From Flaccisagitta enflata (Eukaryota; Chaetognatha; Sagittoidea; Aphragmophora), in the NCBI GenBank assembly GCA_965153355.1, contig OZ231127.1, positions 92,442,001-92,506,000 of the forward strand: a stretch of DNA of 64,000 nucleotides. The letters run 5' to 3'. Positions within the stretch are counted from its first letter, which is position 1, and every line of letters begins with the position of its first letter. Both the position numbers and the translations under genes were made by a program. Of the stretch, positions 56,369-64,000 are shown in pieces. A model generated the notes under the pieces. It saw only the letters and a list, made by a program, of their open reading frames with translations, did no database searches and had not been told where the DNA came from.

Positions 56369-57163
56369 TAATACAGTTACGTTTGGCTGAAGACCTGTCA
56401 ATCGTTACAAGAAAAAATTCCTGAGAAACGCAAATACACGGTAAATTCCCGTTATTTTGAGTCATTTCTGTACGCATTCTTTCTTATTCATTTTCTTAAG
56501 ACTTCAGACTTAAGACATTGATCACATATAATGGTATATTGTTTTGTCTACTGAAAGATTCCTAATTCTATTCATGGCAAGCCACGGATTTCTTGACAAA
56601 GGTCAGACGATCATATGAGCCGAAAGACCGGTTTAGCGGCAGACAGGTTGATGGACAGACATTCCTTTAATTCTCACTTTTATACACTCAGTGCTCTGTC
56701 AGGGGATGCGGTGAAAGCAGGCATAGAAAAAACAACCACAATGACGTCATGGCTGAGCGTGCGAGGGAAAGGCAATTGTCACAGGTTACTTTCTGTTGCT
56801 CGCAAGAAGTTTAGCTAGTGTTGAATGATTGTTGTCACTTTGTTACTTGCGATGGAAGTTAGAGGGTTGTTCGTTGGGCACAATCATCATTCCCTCTGTC
56901 CCCCGGACCTTGAAATTATTCAAACCTTCCGAGAAGCAAAAATTGCCCTGAACTAATTTCACACATGACCAATTCAACTGACTCTGGCTCGCAAATATGA
57001 AAAAACACTTACCCAACACATTAAATCAACCTTTTTCTTCCTTGGTTTGCCCTGGTAATCAAATTTAGACAGAATTATGCAAAATATCGATGGAGGAGTG
57101 TCAATAGAGTAACTCTGCGAAAATTCACCTTTTTCACAGAAAGACTCTCTCTCTCTCACTCAC
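56369..57163. other. Noncoding stretch
   Basis: No exon could be confirmed. A minus-strand open stretch at 57009-57100 (YSIDTPPSIFCIILSKFDYQ, GKPRKKKVDLMCW) ends at a donor-like GTAAGTG and could be another exon of the gene at 57164-57310, but the phases I can derive do not join cleanly. Confidence 0.4.
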
Positions 57164-57310
57164 TACTTTCCATTTCAAACGTCATCAGGATATTGAACAA
57201 CTCCCTTGGCCCCCTGGAGTTGTTAAACCATGAGACGATGATGATGCGTCCGCCGCCGCCAAACAAACCCAGCTGAAAGGCATATGGACTGAGTCTTTTG
57301 TCTAACGCGT
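57164..57310 (-). CDS. Putative exon of an unidentified gene
   Basis: 147 nt, acceptor TGGCTTCCACAG, donor GTGAGTG. Encodes ALDKRLSPYAFQLGLFGGGG, RIIIVSWFNNSRGPREL and FNILMTFEMES in a frame with both flanks open. Residue composition looks coding, but I do not recognise the protein. The plus strand also has splice-like signals with stops in every frame. Confidence 0.42.
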
Positions 57311-57639
57311 CTGTGGAAGCCAGCAAGGAATTATTCAGGACGGGTGAGTGAGAAACGGGGGGGGGGGGGGGGCGAGGCGAGTAATAAGTGTGGTAACGGG
57401 AGAGAAAGGAAAGGAGAATGATGATCAATAGACTAAATTTATGATAAAAGTGAAAATTGGGAATGGTGCGTCCGTCGGTGTTACATGTAAATCGCTGTTT
57501 TGACGCTCAAATCAGATCTTCCATTTTAAAAGGACCATCCAGTTTAGCAGCAAATAAGTACGCCGAAAGAGGGCGTTTAGATATTTTTTGGTTGTCGTTC
57601 AAAGTTGTTAAAGTTGTTTTTGAAAGTTTTAGGTATGGA

Positions 57640-58300
57640 ATGAATGAATGTTGTTGTTCAAAGTTGTTGTTGTTGTTGTTTTAAGTTGTTTTTGTATAAA
57701 GTTTTTGCTCAAAGTTGTTGTTGTTGTTCAAAGTTGTTGTTATTGATCAAAGTTGTTGTTATTGTACAAAGTTGTTGTTATTGTACAAAGTTGTCGTTGT
57801 TGTCATTTAAAGTTGTTGTCATTTAAAGTTGTTCAAAGTGGTTGTTGTTGTTCAAAGTTTTTGCTCAAAGTTGTTGTTGTTGTTCAAAGTTGTTGTTGTT
57901 GTTCAAAGTTGTTGTTGTTGTTCAAAGTTGTTGTTATTGATCAAAGTTGTTGTTATTGTACAAAGTTGTCGTTGTTGTCATCTAAAGTTGTTCAAAGTTG
58001 TTGTTGTTGTTCAAAGTTGTTGTTGTTCAAAGTTGTTGTTGTTCAAAGTTGTTGTTGTTCAAAGTTGTTGTTGTTGTTGTTCAAAGTTTTTGTTGTTGTG
58101 GTTGAAAGTTGTTGCTGTTTTCAACCAAGGTTGTTGTTGTCAATCAAAGTTGTTGTTGTTGTTGTTCAAAATTGTTGTTGTTGTCAATCAAAGTTGTTGT
58201 TGTTGTTGTCAATCAAAGTTGCTGTGGTTTTTCAAAGTTATTGTTGTTGTTGTTGTGGTACAAAGTGGTCGTTCAAAGTTGTTAATGTTGTTCAAAGTTG
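57640..58300 (+). repeat. GTTGTT-CAAA minisatellite
   Basis: More than 40 units of (GTT)n-CAAA, with CATTTAAA, GATCAAA, GTACAAA and CAATCAAA variants. A short block of the same repeat in the same orientation reappears at 63930-64000, on the far side of the palindrome. Cys/Val/Leu-rich ORFs here are artefacts. Confidence 0.95.
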
Positions 58301-58381
58301 CAAGAACGATTGCTGCAGGTAGTAATCGTTCTTCCGTTACACACATCTCTGGATACCCCCCCAAAGAGAATTGAAAATACC

Positions 58382-60303
58382 ATTTTTAGTCGCGTGCACG
58401 CGACTCTACAACTCACTTTTTCCGTCCTCACGGTCATTGGTTTAATGGTTACGTGGTTGGTCACACTTACATTTTTTTATCAATTTTATTTCTTTAAGTC
58501 ATTTTTAGTCATTTTTAGTCATTCTAAGTAATTCTAAGTCATTTTAAGTCATTCTAAGTCATTCTAAGTCATTTTAAGTCATTATTGTCATTTTAGTCAA
58601 TATAGTCCTTTTCATCATTTTAAGTCATTCTATGTCATTTAAAGTTACTTTAAGTCATTTAAAGTGATTTTAAGTCATTTTAAGGCATTTTAAGTCATTC
58701 TAAGTCATTTTAAGTCATTATTGTCATTTTAGTCAATATAGTCCTTTTTATCATTTTAAGTCATTCTAAGTCATTTAAAGTGATTTTAAGTCATTTCAAG
58801 TGATTTTAAGGCATTTTAAGTCATTCCAAGTCATTTTAAGTCATTATTGTCATTTTAGTCAATATAATCCTTTTCATCATTTTAAGTCATTTTAAGTCAT
58901 TCAAAGTCATTTTATGTCATTATAAGTCATTATACATCATTTTAAGTCATTTTTAGTCATTCTAAGTCATTCTCAGTCATTTTAGTCATTTTAGTCAATA
59001 TAGTCATTTCACTTTTTATTTACATAATTATAGGTAATTAAAGGTCATTATGCAATTTTTGGTAATGATAGGTAATTATAGGTCATTAAAGGTCATTATG
59101 CAATCACAGGTAATATAGGTCATTGTAGGTAATCATAGGTCATTGTAGTTAATTATAGGTAATTATAGGTCATTAGGTACTTATAGGTCATTATGTAATT
59201 ATAGGTAACTATAGGTCATTATAGGTAATTATAGGTTATTATGCAGTTATAGGTCATTATTGGTACCGTAGGTCAGTATGTGTAATCAGTATAATACTAT
59301 AGGTAATTATAGGTGATGATAGGTGTAATTATAGGTAATACATATAGTACTATAGGTCAGTTATATACATAGGTAATTATAGATCATTATAGGTCATTAT
59401 GCAATTATAGAATATTATTGGTAATTATAGGTCATTATGTAATTATAGATAATTATAGGTAATTAAAGGTAATTATAGATCATTATAGGTAATTATAGGT
59501 CATTATGTAATAATAGGTAATTATAGGTCATTTTAGATAATTATAGGTAATCATAGGTCATTATGAAATTATGGGTAATCATAGGTAATCAAAGGTCATT
59601 AAAGGTAATTATAGGTCATTATGTAATAATAGGTAATTATAGGTAGTCATAGGTCATTATAGGTAATGATATGTAAATAGACAATTATAGGTAATTATAG
59701 GTCCATATTCAATTTTAGGTAATTATAGCTAATCATAGGTAATTATAAAAAATTATAGGTCATCATGCAATTAGAGTTAATTATAGGTAATCATAGGTCA
59801 ATATAGGTCATTATGTTATTATAGGTAGTTATGGGTAATCATAGGTCATAATAGGTAATTATCAGTCCATATGTAATTATAGGTAATCATAGGTCTTTAT
59901 AGGTACTTATAGGTCATTATTTAATTATGGGTACTTATAGGTAGATTTCAGGTAACTATAGGTAATTTCAGTAGGTCATTATAGTAATTATAGATCACAT
60001 GTTATTATAGGTATCAGGTAATTTCTATGGGTAATCATACTTCATTGTAGGTAATTATTGGTCCATATGTACTTATATGTAATCACAGGTCTTTATATGC
60101 ACTTATAGGTCACTATTTTATTATGGGTAATTATAGGTAATCATAGGCAATTATAGGCAGTCATAGGTCATTATAGGTAATCATAGGCAATTATAGGTAA
60201 CTATAGGTTATTATGCAATCATTACAGTAGCTGTAATATACTTATATACTAGGCGATTATGTAAGTAAGTCTCGCACGCGACTTATAGGTGTTGGCCTTG
60301 TTT
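58382..60303 (+). mobile_element. Giant HINE-like element with satellite core, copy A
   Basis: Begins with hairpin AGTCGCGTGCACGCGACT (58389-58406), CTACAACTCACTTTTTCCG and GGTTACGTGGTTGGTCAC. The core is (AAGTCATTTT)n at about 58496-59010 and (ATAGGTAATT)n / ATAGGTCATT at about 59025-60240. It ends CTCGCACGCGACTTATAGG, TGTTGGCCTTG. Both termini match the short elements; only the core differs. Confidence 0.88.
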
Positions 60304-60406
60304 CTGACTGTGCCATTTGTCTTCAGGAACATGTGGGCTACTAAAAAAAACAAAAAACAAAAAAAATTCTTCTGAAATTTTTTCATTTATTTCACTTTTT
60401 AAGTGT

Positions 60407-62519
60407 AAACAAGGCCAACACCTATAAGTCGCGTGCAGGACAAAAATAACTGAACTGAACTGACTCCTTATTGTATCTTTTTATCGAAAATCAAACTTAA
60501 AAGCAACCCAAAACAGACCCAAACCAGACCCAAACCAGACTCAAACCAGACTCAAACCAGACTCAAACCAGACTCAAACCGGAATTAAACCAGACCTAAA
60601 TCAGACATAAACCAGACATAAACCAGATTTAAGCCAGACTCAAACCAGACTCAAACCAGACTCAAACCAGACTCAAACCAGACTCAAACCAGACTCAAAC
60701 CACACTCAAACCAGACTCAAACCAGACTCAAACCAGACTCAAACCAGACTCAGAACCAAACCAGACCTTTAAACCAGACTCAAACCAGACTCAAACCAGA
60801 CTCAAACCAGACTCAAACCAGACTCAAACCAGACTCAAACCAGACTCAAACCAGACTCAAACCAGACTCAAACCAGACTCAAACCAGACTCAAACCAGAA
60901 TCAAACCAGACTCAAACCAGACTCAAACCAGACTCAAACCAGACTCAAACCAGACTCAAACCAGACTCAAACCAGACCAAAACCAGACCAAAACCAGACC
61001 TAAATCAGACCTAAATCAGATCTAAATGAAACAAAAACCAGATACAAACCAGACATACACCAGACCTAACCCAGACCTAAACCAGACATAGATCAGACAT
61101 GAACCAGTCTTAAACCAGACTTAAACCAGACTTAAACCAGAGTTAAACCAGACTTAATCCAGACTTAAACCAAACTTAAACCAGACTTAAACCATATTTA
61201 TCTTTCATAATATCATTTTAACCAGCAGATTTAAACTAGCAGACTTAAACCATTAGGACCTGCAGACTTGGAAAACTATTAGATTTAAACCAGCAGATTC
61301 TCTAACCAGCAGACTTCTTAAATCCAGCAGACTTTAACTACAGACTTTAACCAAAAATGACTAAAAATGACCAAAATGACCAAATTGACCGAAAATGACC
61401 AAAATGACCAAAATGGTTCAAGATGACCAAAGATGACTATAAATGACCAAGAATGACCAATTTGGCCAAAATAACCAAAAATGACCAAAAATGACCAAAC
61501 ATGCACCCAAAATGGCCAAACGAACAAAATGTCCAAAAAGACCAAAAATGACCAAAAATAACAAAAATGGACCAAAATGATCAAAAACGACCAAAAATGA
61601 CCAAAATGACCAAAAACGACCCAAAAATGACCAAAATGACCAAAGATGACATCAAAATGACCAACAGACCAAAATTATCAAAGGGGACTCAAAAATGACC
61701 AAAATGACCTCAAATGACCTGAAAAGTCCAATGACCAAATGACCAAAATGACCAAAAATGACAAAAAATGACAAAATGACCCCCAAGATGACCCAAGATG
61801 ACCCAAAATGACCAAAATGATCAAAAATGACCAAAATTGATCAAAATGACCAAATGCCTAAAAATGATAAAGACCTCAAATGACAAAAATGATTCGCAAT
61901 AGCTAGAAATGTCCAAAAATGACACAAATGACCCAAAACAACCCAAAATGACCCAAATGCATCTGCAATGACCAAAATGATCAATATGACCAAAATTGAT
62001 CAAACACCAAAATGACCAAATGACCAAAATGACCAAAAAAGACCAAAATGACCAAAAATGACAAAAAATGATCAAAAATAACCAGAAATGATCACCAATG
62101 ATCAAAAATGATCAAAATGATCAAAATGATCAAAATGATCGAAAATGACCAAATGACCAAATGACCAAAATGGCCAAAATGACAAAATGATCAAAGTGAC
62201 CAAAATGACCAAAAATGATCAAAATGATTAAAAAAGATTAGAAATGATTAGGAATGATTATGAATGATCAAAACGACCAAAAATGACCAAAATGACCTAA
62301 ATGACCAAATGACCAAAAATGACCAAAATGACCAAAATGACCAAAAATGACCAAAAATGACTAAAAGCAACCAAAAATGACGAAAAATGACTAAAAGCAA
62401 CCAAAAATGACCGAAAATGACACAAAAGCAGCATTACTGACTGACTGACCCGGACGGACCGACGGACTGACCGACCGACCGGACAGAGCGGGTTGTAGAG
62501 TCGCGTGCACGCGACTAAA
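60407..62519 (-). mobile_element. Giant HINE-like element with satellite core, copy B
   Basis: Begins AACAAGGCCAACACCTATA-AGTCGCGTGC, identical in kind to the tail of copy A but inverted. Core (ACCAGACTCAA)n at about 60500-61200 and (TGACCAAAA)n at about 61340-62430. It ends CTGACCGACCGACCGGACAG, GCGGGTTGTAGAGTCGC and GTGCACGCGACTAAAAA. Read in element orientation the cores are GGTTTGAGTCT and GGTCATTTT arrays. Confidence 0.88.
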
Positions 62520-63735
62520 AATGCATTTTTAGTACTTTTTAAGCATAGAATTGTTCATGCAGCTTATAAAATCCTAAAAAATACTGGAAATGTATGGCAA
62601 TAGATAGAATATACACATTTCTACCCTTCATAGACATAGTTTTATTAGATATCTTACAGATTAGAGCTTAAAAATAGCCTAAAAATGATTAAATATAGTT
62701 TTTTTTCAGTATTTTTCAGTCTAAATTTGTTTTTACAGCATTTTAACTCCCGAAAAATCATAGAAATGTGTAGTAGTAGTCTGAGCTTAACTACTTTTAC
62801 CCTGAACAATCAGTAAATTTTGATTTTATTAGGTTCAGAGTTTAAAAATAGCTAAAAAATAGCAAAATATTGGTTTTTTAAGCATTTTAAAAGTAAATGA
62901 TTGTTCATATACTTTTAAAAATTGAAAAAAATATTGGAAATGAGTGGCAATAGATAGAATTTACATGTTTTTACCCTTCACAAAAAGTTTTTTAGATATC
63001 TTAAAGATCAAAGTTTAAAAATAGCCTTAAAATGCCGAAATACAGTTTTTTTCACTATTTCTCTTATTCTTAAATTTTTTTATACAGTATTTTACTCCCA
63101 AATATCCTCGAAATGTGTAGTAGTAGTTTGAGTTTAAATACTTTTACCCTGAACAATCAATAATTTTTTAAGTTCAGAGTTTAGAAATAGCTTTTAAAAA
63201 GCAAAACTAACATTTTGCTATTTTCTAGCTATTCTTTAACTCTAAACCTAAAAAAATCAAAATTTGCTGATTTTTCAGAGTAAAAATAGTTAAGCTCAGA
63301 CTACTACTATACATTTCTAAGATTTTTCGGGAGTTAAAATGCTGTAAAAACAAATTTAAACTGAAAAATACTGAAAAAAAACCATATTTCGTCATCTTTA
63401 GGCCATTTTTAAGCTCTAATCTATATGATATCTATAAAAACGTCTATGAAGGGTAGAAACATGTATATTCTATCTATTGCCATACATTTCCAGTATTTTT
63501 TTGGATTTTCAAAGCTGTATGAACAATTTTATGCCCAAAAAGTGCTAAAAATGATCTTTTTTTGCCTAAAAAGTGATATAAATGAAAAAATTTCAGAAGA
63601 ATTTTTTTGTTTTTTGTTTTTTTTAGTAGTCCACATGTTCTTGAAGACAAATGACACAGTCAGAAAAAATGGATATTTCGATTCTCTTTGGGGGGGTATC
63701 CAGAGATGTGTGTTATTTTCCAGTCCCTGCAATTT

Positions 63736-64000
63736 TCTTGAGGTAATTACAAAACCTAATACTTTGAACAATTGCTTGCAGGTACTGTTCTTCCATTATA
63801 ACAAGAATTATTTCCAGTCCTTGTAAATTTCTTTATGAGGTAATTGCAAACCTACATTTTAAAATCAACTACGCTTAAGCATCATAACGGTGATCAGCAA
63901 AATCTACTCTCCTCGTTTTGTCCATAGACTGTTGTTGTTGTTCAAAGTTGATATTGTTGTTGTTCAAAAATGTTGTTGTCGCTGCTCAAAGTTGTTGGTC
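63736..64000. repeat. Duplicated short segment and start of GTT-CAAA repeat
   Basis: TTCCAGTCC.TG.AA.TTTCTT and GAGGTAATT.CAAA.CCTA occur at 63717-63755 and again at 63810-63856, then GTTGTTCAAAGTTG-type sequence runs to the window end. Confidence 0.65.

Larger units (their letters stand above)
58325..63735. mobile_element. Palindromic element carrying two giant HINE insertions
   Basis: Left arm pieces 58325-58381, 60304-60406 and 62520-63213 are together complementary to the right arm 63214-63735. Landmarks are ACACATCTCTGGATACCCCC / GGGGGTATCCAGAGATGTGT, TTCTTCTGAAATTTTTTCAT / its complement, and ACTGGAAATGTATGGCAATA / TATTGCCATACATTTCCAGT. The centre is near 63214. The left arm has a tandem duplication of about 365 nt (62541-62900 and 62901-63213). 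Short direct similarity (GCAGGTA..GTTCTTCC) flanks both sides. Confidence 0.85.

Noticed and set aside
57753-58374. Cys/Val/Leu-rich ORFs of up to 189 codons
   Set aside because: Frames of the GTTGTT-CAAA minisatellite.
60500-61200. Regular short repeats resembling a CRISPR array
   Set aside because: The 11-nt unit is contiguous with no spacers, lies in a eukaryotic genome and is the core of a mobile element.

Overview
The window is intron-rich genomic DNA of an animal, most likely an invertebrate bilaterian. It carries GT-AG-spliced fragments of three metazoan genes: a chondroitin N-acetylgalactosaminyltransferase (CSGALNACT type), tyrosine 3-monooxygenase (TH), and an axonemal dynein heavy chain of the DNAH5/DNAH8 class. 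No prokaryotic genes, tRNA or rRNA genes, or intact transposase or reverse-transcriptase ORFs are visible. Coding sequence is a few percent of the window; the rest is microsatellite, satellite and non-autonomous mobile elements. The species cannot be named from this sequence.

Layout. At 1-19 kb lies CSGALNACT, split between strands: exons 1 and 2 (catalytic DVD) are on the minus strand at 4121-897, and exons 3 and 4 (WGGED motif and C-terminus) are on the plus strand at 18219-18984. Reading frame and splice phases are perfect across the strand switch. The misplaced block 897-13589 is bracketed by an inverted duplication (1-896 against 13590-15424), so either a real inversion or an assembly flip has occurred. 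At 23.2-34 kb lies TH on the minus strand: ten exons, with the 5' end not seen and one 55-nt exon carrying two apparent 1-base losses. At 45-54 kb lie five in-phase exons of a dynein heavy-chain tail (plus), followed by two plausible exons of uncertain membership. One unidentified minus-strand exon sits near 57.2 kb. TH and the dynein point away from each other; CSGALNACT (exons 3-4) and TH converge.

Between and inside the genes, at least 30 copies of one dispersed element family recur in both orientations. Each begins with a short hairpin (for example AGTCGCGTGCACGCGACT), continues into a GTCY-type microsatellite, and ends in a GC-rich tail closing with GGCCTTGTT. A copy of the hairpin's left arm, reverse-complemented, lies in that tail. 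Stem sequences differ between subfamilies, but both hairpin arms and the 3' copy change together. The architecture resembles Helentron-associated (HINE/DINE/pearl-like) elements. Two giant copies at 58.4-62.5 kb have replaced the microsatellite by about 2 kb of simple satellite. They sit in one arm of a palindrome whose other arm preserves both empty sites.

Other non-autonomous DNA elements include TA-flanked families with pogo/Tigger-like or longer palindromic ends, two PIF/Harbinger-like insertions flanked by TAA at the same spot of two HINE copies, and a family of about 0.6 kb with long TIRs and an internal minisatellite. Several long (CT)n microsatellites directly abut 3' splice sites of TH and dynein exons.
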